A stretch of 64,000 bases of DNA from Notospermus geniculatus (Eukaryota; Nemertea; Pilidiophora; Heteronemertea; Lineidae): contig NMRB01000687.1 of the NCBI GenBank assembly GCA_002633025.1, positions 134,420 to 198,419 on the forward strand. Reading direction: 5' to 3'. The translations under genes were made by a program, and so were the position numbers. The notes beneath the pieces are model-generated. The model did not search any database. It was not told where the DNA came from and saw only the letters and a program-made list of their open reading frames with translations. Shown in pieces: positions 21,159 to 30,606 of this stretch. Position 1 is the first letter of the stretch. Each line of letters opens with the position of its first letter.

Positions 21159-21530
21159 ATGAGTAGATATTGGGGATATTCTAAAAGACCGCAAAATTGG
21201 CAAAAAATGTTAGAAGATCACCAAAATAACAGCAAAACTGAATCTAATCTTGCAACTGAGCCTGATTTACTTGTAAACATGGAACCCGATTTACCTGAAC
21301 CTGTATTAATTGATGGTGATTGGGTTATTCCTGAAAATCTGCTTAAAATTCCTGAAAATCCTAAAATTCCTGAAAATCCTAAAATCCTTGAAATTCCTAA
21401 AATTCCTGAAATTCCTAAAATCCTTGAAATTCCTAAAATCCTTGAAAATCCTAAAATTCCTGAAAATCCTAAACCTATTCCAAAACCACGACCCACCAAT
21501 CCTCCACCAGATTCAACTATTTCTTACTAA
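21159..21530 (+). CDS. Proline-rich repeat protein (KIPENP repeats)
   Basis: 123 residues from the ATG in TGATAAATG. The N-terminal 65 residues are polar. Residues about 65-105 are tandem variants of KIPENP, KILEIP and KIPEIP, encoded by a repeating CCTGAAAATCCTAAAATT unit at about 21330-21475, and the tail is Pro-rich. No domain is recognised; the repeats predict an extended, flexible chain. It lies between the penton-like gene and the PPxY protein, so a virion or assembly role is plausible but unproven. All three forward frames and one reverse frame stay open through the repeat because of its composition; I chose this frame for its start motif and tight packing between neighbours. Confidence 0.55.
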   Translation: MSRYWGYSKRPQNWQKMLEDHQNNSKTESNLATEPDLLVNMEPDLPEPVLIDGDWVIPENLLKIPENPKIPENPKILEIPKIPEIPKILEIPKILENPKIPENPKPIPKPRPTNPPPDSTISY

Positions 21531-21534
21531 TTAA

Positions 21535-22264
21535 ATGCAGGGAGGAAACGACGTCGAAGTTGACAAGAGAATTTACCCAGATTTACAACCGTTTACACCG
21601 CCACCTTATAATAACCCCCAACCACCAGAGCCAAATCCAACGCAATTTAGATTACAACATATTTCAGAAATAAAAAAAATTTTTGAGAGTGAAATAGAAT
21701 TTCGAAGAGCAATACATTCCAAATATATGAAAGCATTTAACAGTTTCTCTTATACTAATCATTTCTTAAATTTTACAAGTGTCGCTGCTGGCTCAGTTGG
21801 TGTATCCGCATTAGCTGGTATAATCGCTACCCCGGTTGGTTTGGCATTAGGAGCTGTAACGATTGGAGGCGCACTTATTTCTTCAACTTTAAATTTTTTT
21901 GCTAAAAGATTTCAAAGTAAAATCGAAAAACATGAAAAAATAGGAATGTTAGCTATCTCAAAATTAAACACAGTTAATAACTTAATTAGTAGAGCTCTAT
22001 CAGATTCACATATTACCCAAGAAGAATTTTCGTTGATTGTTGGTGAAAAAGAAAAATATATTACCCTGAAAAATGCTATAAGAAAAAAACAAAAAGAAAC
22101 TGCTATCACCAACCAAAACGTCGATGTAGAAGCACTTAAAAAGACTTTTTAGAAGAAGGAAAGAAACTGGCTCAATCGGAGATGATAGAAAAGTTGAAAC
22201 AACAGTAAACCATATCTATAATTATAATTATACTCCAATGATACCATCAGCTCCGCCGAATTAT
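21535..22264 (+). pseudogene. Membrane-active protein with PPxY motif, likely frameshifted near its end
   Basis: Starts at the ATG in TTACTAATTAAATG. The 205-codon first frame has PPPY near residue 24 in a Pro-rich N-terminus. A Gly/Ala-rich hydrophobic hairpin follows at about residues 80-115 (GSVGVSALAGIIATPVG, ALGAVTIGGALISST). After that comes a charged helical region ending in a segment typical of Polinton proteins of this kind (SKLNTVNNLISRAL, then EEFSLIVGEKEKY). The frame stops at 22150-22152. A different frame is open from about there to TAA 22262-22264 and ends in PSAPPNYY, just before the next TTAAATG start, so a one-base shift near 22150 is likely. PPxY and PSAP are budding or trafficking (L-domain) motifs. 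By analogy with adenovirus protein VI the protein could breach membranes and recruit Nedd4-type ligases; this is inference. Confidence 0.55.
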
Positions 22265-22274
22265 TACTAATTAA

Positions 22275-23246
22275 ATGATAAACTACTATATCGATAAACC
22301 AGAATGTGAAGAAGCTATATTTGAAATTTATTTGGAAAATTTTCATTTTATAAAATCTATTACCCTAAAAAAATATTTCATTTTATAATTCTTGGTGGAC
22401 TGGGGATTTTCTCCCAGAAGATGTAAAAGTTTTTCATTTTTTAACCATTGATCGTGGGTATGAAAAAACGGAATATCTAAATTGGAAAGAAAATTGTAGA
22501 ATTTTTTATAAGGGCGAACCTGACAACATTGCTGCATGTTTGGGAACTTCAGATGATTCGGATATGGTTTCTGTAGAAACCTTTAAAAAAACCACTTTTG
22601 ATGATCAATTTCCATTTTACCGACATTTTAGTTTACGTGAGTTTTGTATTGTGTGGCAGAAGAAGATAGAAGACCATAGTTTATGGCATGTTAAAATTCA
22701 TTGTGATAATAACAACTATATTATCATTGAATTAACAGAAGATACGGAATTTAAACTTGATAAATTGCTTAAAATAAGAAAAGAAGATGTTGTGACTGAG
22801 GAACCCCGTAATGATGCAACAAAAAAACTACCCTCTACAATCAAATAACAAAACATTTAGTAGAAGTGGTTAATAAATGGTTTGGTTTCAAACAAGAAAC
22901 ATTCGATAAAAAAGGGAAATATTATTCAACGAAACCATTACCATTTTACGTCACCAATCTTTTTCTAAATTGTAACCTAATTAATCAGGAACATACTCTT
23001 TATGATAATCGCGAAGCGCCACCTAAACATTCAGATATTTTATGTTCTATACCAGTTGATGATGGTGACCAGATAAAGCTTCAAAGATTTAACCCACCAT
23101 CTTCGATGTGCACAAGAAGAGTAGATAAATTAACCAATCATTTAAAATTTCAGATAACTAACAAAGATGGAAAAGTTGTGAATTTTAGAGAAACCCCGGT
23201 ATTAATACATTTTACTCTCGAAACTATAGAACTTCCTCTGTTATAA
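22275..23246 (+). pseudogene. Broken paralog of the penton-like protein
   Basis: Starts at the ATG in TTACTAATTAAATG. The first frame stops at 22387-22389, a second open frame leads to a stop at 22846-22848, and a third runs to TAA at 23246. The two frame changes fall at A-runs (22369-22375 and 22821-22827). The last part (from about 22866) shares the strand pattern and the LFLNCNLINQEHTLYDN segment with the 254-residue protein at 20378-21142. The N-terminal part is unlike it (aromatic-rich, YNSWWTGDF). Duplication followed by divergence of a capsid protein, or two vertex proteins, would explain this. Confidence 0.55.
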
Positions 23247-23252
23247 ATAACA

Positions 23253-24929
23253 ATGGAATCAATGGCAAAGTGGAATAAATTTTATGGAGCCATGCTTGAC
23301 AGTGGTCCGGCGAAAAAATCAGATAAAGATCTAGGCGTACTTAAACTTTTACCCCCCGATGATCCACTTAGAAAATATATAGAAAAAAAACAAGCAGCAG
23401 TATTTAAAGAACTCAATCTTAGAAAAAATGCATTTCAAATACTTGATTATTACAGTGTACCAGCTGATGACCCAAGAAGAAAAAGATTAGAAAAATTAGA
23501 ACAAACTTTGGAGGAAAAACAAAAATACACAGGTAAACTAGCAAAAGAAATAGAAGAGAAACTAGACCAATAAAAATGGGAAAAACCCACAGAAACAGAA
23601 GTTAAAGAAGTAGTAGATATTTTGCATAAACCTTTTGATTTTTTTAACTTTAAAGTTTATGTTACTCCAGATAAATTCTTTAAAGTTAGTTTACCGGATA
23701 TTATTCCAAAAAGTATCAATTTTACAAACAAAGAAGATGTAATAAAATTTGAAAGACAGCGAATGCGTGTTTATCAGAACCAATTTAACATGGCTGTTTG
23801 GTGCGTAACAGCAGGGTGTGGTATATCCTTGTATGACGTGAATTTTAACGACCCATTAGGAAATTTAGGATTATCAGTTTATAGATTTCATTTATATTTC
23901 CAAATTAGAACAATTTTCAAATTTTTAGCAATTCCATTACCAACCGATGATGCTTTTAAAGAAGTTGATAATGGTATAAACATGACGAACTATGCAAGAT
24001 TAAAGAAAGGATTTAACATTAGTGACCATCAAGATTTCTACATTCACGAACCTTTACCACATGATTATAACCCACATTATAATTTTTGGGCGGGAATTCC
24101 TAAGTATAGAAAATTCGGTGTTATATCGGATCCCAAGAGCAATTATGAGGGGCCAGAATTTGCATATATGTTCACTAAAGATTGGGATAAAGATAAGGAA
24201 GAGGTATTAACAGATAATTTTTGGCTTTCTGGACAACTCGATGGGAAAACATTCGCTAGATTGAGAAGTATGTACACTTTTGATGTTTTAAAACAGAAAG
24301 ATTATCCAAGATATATGAAATTCATACCGGTTACATACAATTCCGGCATTTGTTAGCGAACTATAAGATTAAATGACTCGATTAGAGCATTTGTTGTTTG
24401 TATTTTGGAGGCACAAACAGGTGCAAGATCATCAATCATTGGTAACTCCGCGGCATCATTAATTGCACAAAAACACTTTCTTAATGTATTGGAGAAGAAA
24501 ATCGATGAAAAAACCGATGCTTCAAAATCGATTGACGACTACCAGAAGATAGTAAGTGGCGCAAAAATCAGATTAGATTACGTTATTGGTCCTGATCTTT
24601 ACATAATCAGCTCGGATATGACTTTAAAACAGGGGATAATAGATACTTATAACAATAAAATCAAGGTAGCAAAAAGTTATATGACACCTGGGAAAAACGA
24701 TATAAATAGAGAAAAAAGAACACTACCACCATTAATGGAAGGAGAAAAAGTTAAAACACAGAGAACAAAAGTTAAAACTGAGCAAGAAACCAAAGACGAA
24801 ACAGAAACCAAAACCGAAACCGAAACCAAGACTGAGACTGAAACCAAAACCGAAACCAAGCCCGAGGTCGATCATGAAAACATGAAATTCATTGTATTTG
24901 GTGTAATACTAGCTCTTCTTTTACGGTAA
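23253..24929 (+). pseudogene. Large conserved Polinton protein, one stop and one frameshift
   Basis: Frame opens at 23253 (ACAATGGAATC) and is interrupted by an in-frame TAA at 23571-23573. The same frame continues to 24356, and a shifted frame continues to TAA at 24927-24929, for about 555 codons in all. The middle part (WCVTAGCGIS, YRFHLYFQIR, IPLPTDD) and the junction region (SIRAF ... GARSSIIGNSAASL) belong to a family I recall from many invertebrate Polintons, whose function is unknown to me. The C-terminal part has a Lys/Glu/Thr repeat (KTETETKTETE, about 24780-24855) and ends in a hydrophobic helix (MKFIVFGVILALLL), suggesting a membrane anchor. The frameshift is near 24350-24360. Confidence 0.6.
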
Positions 24930-24933
24930 TTAA

Positions 24934-26445
24934 ATGGAATTGGAGGAAATGATTAATCAATATAACGCTCCACGATCTGAGGGAGCCCATTGGGAAATCC
25001 CTTGGGAAACCTGGGGGGAAACACAGGAAACACAATATAACACCGATGGTGTAAATTTAGAAACCAATGATGATTTTGCTAGACCAGAACCACCTAGGGC
25101 ATTTGATCCTACGCTTGAACGAGAAAAATTATATTTCACTGAAAACGAAAAAAGTTTAGAAAAGGCAATCAAAAATACAGAATGGAATTATACAGAAACA
25201 GGTTTAAGATCGTTATCCAAATATTTAACTGTGATCGGAGATGCTGTGTTTTTGGAGGAAGGAGTTTCACCAACTCTTCAGTTTAAATTAAAGAGTGACT
25301 CTAATTTTAGACAAGGACTAGCAGACAAGGGGTTAATTACTTTGGTTGTAAAAGATAATGAAAACATTTATGCGGTTCGTATAACTAAAAAAGCTGGGAA
25401 GCTTTATGCCGAAAGCACTATGGAACAAAAATATGGTCCGGAATTTGCAAGACGATTCAAAGAATTTATTAGTATAAAAGACCCACCTAGTGGCGTCATA
25501 GAGACGCGGCCGATGATGGACAATGAACCTTCTAGTTATGAACCACCAAAAGATGAATCATTTGAAAGGTTAATGGAATCATTTACTGGCTTAAGTCTTC
25601 ACGAACCATCTGCGGGGAAAATTACACGACTTGAGGATGCTACTGAAGAAGAATTAAAAGGATTAGGTTTTGCAGAAAGTGCTTTACGAGAATGGAGAGC
25701 ATTAATAAAAGCTGGTGATGATTTGGCTGAAGTTAAACTGGATAGAGATATGAAGATAGAAGAATTAGAGAAAAAGAATAAAGAATTGACAAAGAAAGTG
25801 AATGATTTAGTAGCAGAATATATCAACCTTACCGCAATGGATGTTGATGATAAAAATGAATTAGAAAAGCAAATTGATGAATTGAAAAAAGAAAAAGAAG
25901 AAGTAGAAAATAATTTGGGTATAGAAAAAAAGAAAGTGTTTGAGTTAAGAAACGAGCAAGAATATCAAACAAACAGGTTAAAGGGGTTATTTAGAGATGT
26001 TTTTAAAAAGCCTGATTCTGAAATATCATTAAAAGATAGAATTGAGTTACTTTTTAAACTTGATGGAGTAACAATTGGTGCAATTATAACCGCAATTATT
26101 ATGACATTCACAACCATTGGTTTAGCAATAAGTAGCAGTTTGACTAAACCTAAGCCAACTGGACCACCAAAACCACCAGAACCACCAAAACCTGATATTC
26201 CTAATAAAGTTAAAGAAGGATTAAAGAAATTTGGAGAATGGTTAAATGAATTAGCTAAAAAATCACTAGCAGGTTTACCAGGAATAATTGGATCAATAGT
26301 TTCATTCATTTTAAAATCAGCAGGAGCTGTTGTTGGTTTTCTTGCAGAACATCTAGTTATACTTGCAATAATTATTGTTAGTGGTATAATTTATGGTCTT
26401 GTCGAAGGGGTTCGTTACGTGAAACGCTCAAAATCTGGTAAATAA
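24934..26445 (+). CDS. Coiled-coil membrane protein (503 aa), conserved Polinton type
   Basis: Intact frame from the ATG in TAATTAAATG. The N-terminal 90 residues are acidic. Residues about 265-350 form a strong coiled coil (IEELEKKNKELTKKVNDL, LEKQIDELKKEKEEVENNL). A hydrophobic segment at 378-400 (GAIITAIIMTFTTIGLAIS) is followed by a Pro/Lys linker (PPKPPEPPKPD). An amphipathic/hydrophobic block at 446-475 (LPGIIGSIVSFILKSAGAV) and a final membrane helix at about 475-492 come last, with a basic tail (RYVKRSKSGK). The layout suggests a virion or membrane protein that could act in entry or assembly; I do not know a tested function. It immediately precedes the capsid gene, with TAA and ATG sharing GGTAAATAAATG. 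Confidence 0.7.
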   Translation: MELEEMINQYNAPRSEGAHWEIPWETWGETQETQYNTDGVNLETNDDFARPEPPRAFDPTLEREKLYFTENEKSLEKAIKNTEWNYTETGLRSLSKYLTVIGDAVFLEEGVSPTLQFKLKSDSNFRQGLADKGLITLVVKDNENIYAVRITKKAGKLYAESTMEQKYGPEFARRFKEFISIKDPPSGVIETRPMMDNEPSSYEPPKDESFERLMESFTGLSLHEPSAGKITRLEDATEEELKGLGFAESALREWRALIKAGDDLAEVKLDRDMKIEELEKKNKELTKKVNDLVAEYINLTAMDVDDKNELEKQIDELKKEKEEVENNLGIEKKKVFELRNEQEYQTNRLKGLFRDVFKKPDSEISLKDRIELLFKLDGVTIGAIITAIIMTFTTIGLAISSSLTKPKPTGPPKPPEPPKPDIPNKVKEGLKKFGEWLNELAKKSLAGLPGIIGSIVSFILKSAGAVVGFLAEHLVILAIIIVSGIIYGLVEGVRYVKRSKSGK

Positions 26446-27824
26446 ATGGCAACAGGAAAGATACTGAATACAGTTAGGAGTCTCAGAATTCCACTCGGTT
26501 TAAAAGCTGAGAGGCAACACCATGTTATTACTAATAATCCTTCATCGGCAAATCCAAAAGAAACATTATACATAAGAATTCCAAGATTATCAGAAAATGT
26601 ATTTTTTATACCAGACTCATTCTATTTATCCGCTGATGTTGATCTTATTGGTCATTCATCGAATTACGTGGTTAATAATCTAGGTAGAAATCTTATTTCA
26701 AAAATGGTTGTAAAATGGGGAACAGAAACGATTTTCCAACTTGACAATTATAACTTATACGCAACTTTTAAAGATTTATGGTTAACTGAGAACGAAAGAG
26801 ATAATTCAGTATTTCAAGGTATTCAAGCTAAGCAATTAAGACAATTAAGATCAGGAGTTTCAGAAGCACATGTTCAAGGAGAAACAGCATCGCAAAAAAT
26901 ACTTAAAACAGTTTTTGATAAGAAATACAAGATTCCTTTAGATTTTGAGTTTATGGGCCGTATTCTAGAACGTTCCTTAACATTAAGGTCCACCTTAAAT
27001 CTATTGTTCTCGATGGTTTTACAATAGACGTAAGGTCGACCTTAAAGTTAAGGAACGTTCTAGAATACGGGCCAATGTCTACTCATGCCCCGTTTTATAA
27101 ATTCCCTATTAGGGAAGATATTATTTTTGAAATAACTCTAGCATCAAAAGAAGAGATAATTGTTACTAGCACTACTGCAAATATGAATTATGAATTAAGA
27201 AATATATGTTTAGAATATGACACAGTAACTAATGAAACGTTGGCTAGGCAGTTAAGTGCTAACTATAACGCAGGTTTTTCCATTCTTTACGATTGGGTTG
27301 ATCATTTTAAAACCATTAGTGTTCAATCAGCTGATACTTTAATTAATGAAAATATTAACTTTCCTAAAAGATCGATAAAAGGTATACTATTGTTATTTAT
27401 TACAGATTATACAGCTGGACAAAGAGATTCCGAAAAGTTTGAAAATCCTGGTATAACTAAAGTTAAGGTTACGATAGAAGGAATAGCAAATAAAGTTTTT
27501 CCTGAAGGAATGAGAACCCTCGATCAATGGATTGAAATTAAAAAACATTTCATGAGTGAGTATCTTAAAAAAACCGATGATTGTTATATGGATATAGAAA
27601 AATATTACGGTGATAAAAATCATTATGCTTTATGGCTTGATCTTAGAACTACTGAAGATAACACTTTACATGGTTCTGGTAAAAAATTACAAAACACTAA
27701 AGATGGAATACAATTAGCAATTACGAAAACAGCTGGGAAAGGACCATACAAAATGCATACTTTTATTGTTGCTGATGCACAAGTAAATATAAGTAACTTA
27801 CAATTAGCAAGTCTTCAGCATTAA
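26446..27824 (+). pseudogene. Major capsid protein (double jelly roll), split by a hairpin insertion
   Basis: The ATG in AAATAAATG opens the N-terminal part (about 170 codons of real protein: IRIPRLSENVFF, LISKMVVKWG, DNYNLYATFKDLWL). The C-terminal part runs 27075-27824 (FPIREDIIFEITL, RSIKGILLLFIT, HTFIVADAQVN). Size and strand-rich character fit the major capsid protein that builds Polinton virions as trimers of double jelly rolls. Between the halves sits a 119-bp palindromic insert (26956-27074) flanked by ATG on both sides. It adds foreign codons and a stop at 27025-27027. The flanking halves are otherwise open, so disruption came from that single insertion. As it stands no full-length capsid subunit would be made. 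Confidence 0.8.
26956..27074. mobile_element. 119-bp hairpin MITE inside the capsid gene
   Basis: The left arm CCGTATTCTAGAACGTTCC (26958 onward) is the inverted copy of GGAACGTTCTAGAATACGG (ending 27070). The arms are about 50 bp with roughly four mismatches around a short loop with TCGATG (27010-27015). ATG at 26953-26955 and 27075-27077 may be a 3-bp target duplication. Both arms contain TTAAGGTC blocks. No coding capacity. Confidence 0.85.
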
Positions 27825-27840
27825 TTTTTCTACTAAATAA

Positions 27841-28077
27841 ATGGAAGGTATGGGTAAAAATGATATCATAAATACTTTATATCGTAGTACCTTGTTAGCC
27901 GGGGTAACAATTGGATATTCTTACATACTTAAGAGATTTCTGAGAATAAATATCGGTTCGCCAAGTCAAGCTGGTTTAGAAGAACTTTTAAAACTCGGTG
28001 GTGTTGTTGCAATTAGTAATATGAGTTTAGATTATTTGTACCAACAGGGAATTATCCCACATAATATAGTTAAGTAA
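27841..28077 (+). CDS. Small membrane protein (78 aa)
   Basis: Starts in TACTAAATAAATG. Residues about 15-30 (STLLAGVTIGYSYIL) and 50-62 (GGVVAISNMSLDYL) are hydrophobic, consistent with one or two membrane passes. It sits between the capsid gene and an HNH-like gene. It is tightly packed and intact. I do not recognise the family; small membrane proteins near the capsid gene are common in Polintons. Confidence 0.6.
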   Translation: MEGMGKNDIINTLYRSTLLAGVTIGYSYILKRFLRINIGSPSQAGLEELLKLGGVVAISNMSLDYLYQQGIIPHNIVK

Positions 28078-28093
28078 ATTTTTTACTAAATAA

Positions 28094-28774
28094 ATGTCGA
28101 AGGACCGCGAAGCATCAGCAAAGCTGAATAATAAACAGAGGAAAGAACTGAATTTAACAGAAACTATTAGCACTCTTACCTACATTTCCAACGAAATATA
28201 TACTGTTTGAAGAGGAAATAAACTTTGCTGTGGACAGAGTAAACCATTAGAAGAGTTTTCTCCTTCTGCTTTAAAATGTATTTGTAAAAAATGTTCTAGA
28301 AAAATAACAGAAAAAAATAGACGAGATAAAATAAGTAATAATTTAGATAGATATATAGATGAGAAAATAAAAAACCGTGTTTCAAAAGTGGGGATATTCT
28401 CCTCAGTTTTGAAATGTTCAGAAAAATTCTTTTACGGTTGGATTAAATCTCAAAGTAAAAACCCATTTAATGAGCATTTTGATCATGTATTACCAATTCA
28501 TTTTTTTAAACAATTTTCTAACGCTTCTCCTTTTATAGCAACTAGAGATAGTTGGATAAATATAATGTCGTTAAATGAGGTTGAAAATCTTTAAAAAGGT
28601 ACTAAAGTAGATTTTAAATTATTTCAAAATCAGTTGAATAAAGCTAAAAAATTTATTGATAATTATACATGGACAGAGTCCGACCTAAAAATTGACACAT
28701 TTACCTATTTTGATTCAATTCGAACTTTATTCACCCAATTAAATAGTGAAACTAGTGAAACTTTACGTAAGTAA
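28094..28774 (+). pseudogene. HNH-like nuclease with zinc knuckle, two in-frame stops
   Basis: One frame of about 226 codons begins at the ATG in TACTAAATAAATG and ends at TAA 28772-28774. It is interrupted by TGA 28208-28210 and TAA 28592-28594. After the first stop comes a Cys cluster (LCCGQSKPLEEF ... CICKKC) that could bind zinc. Then come KCSEKFFYGWIK and the HNH-like core FDHVLPIHFF, with a later SWINIMSLNE strand. The minus-strand gene at 29199-29740 has the same order of elements, so the two are paralogs. The family resembles homing or mobile HNH nucleases. Whether it cuts DNA cannot be told from sequence alone. Confidence 0.6.
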
Positions 28775-29209
28775 ATGGCTGGAATTGGGATGATGATTGG
28801 TGGAGCATTACTTAATGCTCTTGCTTTTACTGGTGGTAGTTATTTATTTAAAATGTTTGATAAAAATGGTTATGCAACTGAAACAAAACGACATAATCTA
28901 GCTATGGAAAAATTACAGAGAGATAGAGATGAATGGAGCAAACGCAGACAACAATTGGTAGATTTTGCTAATAGAGAATTAGCGAAAAAAAATCAGGCAA
29001 TTCGTTTTTTTCAGAAGGAAGATTATTATCTATCGTTATACACTGATGCGTGGAATGCGCAACACCCCAAAAATAAAAAACAATTCGAAAAGGAACCACA
29101 ATTAAGTAATTATTATCAACCTAGTCAGGAGATGAAGAATTATGAGTATTTATTTATTGTTATTGGTGTAGTTGGAACTGGTTTAATAGTTTGGTATTTT
29201 ATGAAGTAA
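28775..29209 (+). CDS. Conserved Polinton protein, two hydrophobic ends (144 aa)
   Basis: The ATG abuts the previous stop (AAGTAAATG). The N-terminus is hydrophobic and Gly-rich (GIGMMIGGALLNALAFTGGSYLF). The middle is a highly charged helix (TKRHNLAMEKLQRDRDEW). The C-terminus is a single membrane helix (YLFIVIGVVGTGLIVWYFM). From memory, proteins of this pattern recur in invertebrate Polintons; no function is known to me. It is the last plus-strand gene; its stop overlaps the end of the convergent HNH-like gene by 11 bp. Intact. Confidence 0.6.
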   Translation: MAGIGMMIGGALLNALAFTGGSYLFKMFDKNGYATETKRHNLAMEKLQRDRDEWSKRRQQLVDFANRELAKKNQAIRFFQKEDYYLSLYTDAWNAQHPKNKKQFEKEPQLSNYYQPSQEMKNYEYLFIVIGVVGTGLIVWYFMK

Positions 29210-29740
29210 ATCGGTGGTAATTATAAACATTATGAATAAAGTTAAAGTTAGTAAATATTTTACATTTTTCTTCTTCGTTTATAAAATGATATTGTTTAAC
29301 AAAATCATAAGCTTTAACTAATTGAATGTAAAATAAATTAAAATCTATTTTATCATTTTTCTCTCTATTTTCTTTCTTACTTATCGGGTTGATGTTAATC
29401 CAATTCCAACATAAATGCGGTTCATCCTTAAAATGCGCCACTGGTAATACATGATCTAATTCTTCACGTTTTATTTCACCTTGTTTGTCTCTTTGATATT
29501 GTAACCATTTGTTAAAGAAATTAATCGAACAACCAAGATATTTTTTAATGGTGTCTAAACTATTTCCCCTACTTAAACTATTTCTCATTTTTTGAACCTC
29601 ATAAAATTGAGGATCTTTATATCTTTTATTCATGTATTTATGCAAATATTCTCTATTACAATCTTTTCAGTAATTTTGATTTTTGTAAAAACGTTCACTA
29701 GGTTTATTTTGCGCACATTTTGAACCTTTTTTTATAGGAA
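29199..29740 (-). pseudogene. HNH-like nuclease with zinc knuckle, one in-frame stop
   Basis: The minus-strand frame has a Cys-rich N-terminal segment (KCAQNKPSERF, then KDCNREY) separated by a TGA at 29667-29669. Then follow YLGCSINFFNKWLQYQ and the core LDHVLPVAHF with WNWININPISK, matching an HNH fold (D-H ... N ... ). It resembles the plus-strand gene at 28094-28774 in order and motif, so both derive from one ancestor. The start codon of the complete gene is not clear; the part from the ATG at 29643-29645 is open. It overlaps the end of the kinase gene. Confidence 0.55.
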
Positions 29741-30346
29741 AATTCCCGTATAAATTTTATAAATTTTTCTCTAACTTTGTCATCATGGTTTAGAACAATT
29801 ACATTACAAGGTAATTTACTTTGATTATTTATAAATAAATCTTCATGGTAATTATGCAATTTAGTTAAATAATCCAAAGAAACGTTTTGTTCTTCTGGTC
29901 TTCCTCTTTCTTGCATTCTTTTGTAACATTTCTCAGGTGTAGTTCTTAGATAAATTATATTGTCAGGTTTTGTAATCAGTCTTTTAGTAAATTTCTCAGT
30001 TTATATTTATAATCATTATCATTTAAATTTCGTCATCATGAGCCATTTTTGTAAAAATATATTGTGAAGAATATATACTTCTTTCCATTATTTTAAGTTC
30101 GTGATCAGTTTTAAAATTATGGTTATCTATTAATGTTTCTTGAGCCATTAATTGAAATTCTTTGATATATTTTTTAGGATCTTTATACATTAATTCTAAC
30201 ATATTCCGACCATACCAGTTTTTCCATCTTTCTATTGGTTCTGGTAATACTAATGGACAAAGTCCAGCGTCGGCCCGATACAACGATTTTACTAATGTAC
30301 TTTTTCCTGATGCTATGTTTCCTTCTATTGTGATAGTTCTCTCCAT
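29704..30346 (-). pseudogene. Deoxynucleoside kinase (dNK family), frameshifted
   Basis: Starts at the minus-strand ATG in GCTAAATAAATG. The first 107 codons have the P-loop GNIASGKST (residues 9-17), EPIERW with the likely catalytic Glu, and the ERS motif IMERSIYSSQYIF. The frame stops around 30023. In another frame, 30010-29704 continues with PDNIIYLR, the Arg-rich lid RMQERGRPEE and SLDYLTKLHNYHE, the usual C-terminal motifs. One base shift near 30020, in an ATTTAAAT context, separates the two. The enzyme phosphorylates deoxynucleosides and would raise dNTP supply for replication. It is not part of the Polinton core set and was probably captured from a host or a large DNA virus. Confidence 0.85.
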
Positions 30347-30379
30347 TTATTTAGCAGAAAAAAAGCAAAAAAAAATAAT

Positions 30380-30606
30380 ATCAGGTAATTTTTTAGTAAT
30401 TTTTTAAGTGATTTTTTAAGTGATTTTTAAAGTGATTTTTTAACTGATTTTTAACTGATTTTTTAACTGATTTTTTAACTGATTTTTTAAGTGATTTTTT
30501 AAGTGGTTTTTAACTGTTTTTTTAGTGATTTTTTAAGTGATTTTTAAAGTGATTTTAAAGTGATTTTAAAGTGATTTTAAGTGATTTTTTTAAGTGATTT
30601 TTTTAG
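30380..30606. repeat. TTTTTTAAGTGA simple-repeat block 1
   Basis: Degenerate array of GATTTTTTAAGT/GATTTTTAACT units between the kinase start and the duplicated RING end. Together with block 2 (30767-30984) it brackets the duplicated 160-bp RING segment. Confidence 0.9.

Noticed and set aside
24022-24210. 62-codon frame inside 23253-24929
   Set aside because: Out-of-frame shadow of the conserved protein.
25965-26309. Minus-strand 114-codon frame
   Set aside because: Shadow of the 503-codon plus-strand protein; Pro- and Gly-rich because it is the reverse of the Lys/Pro linker.
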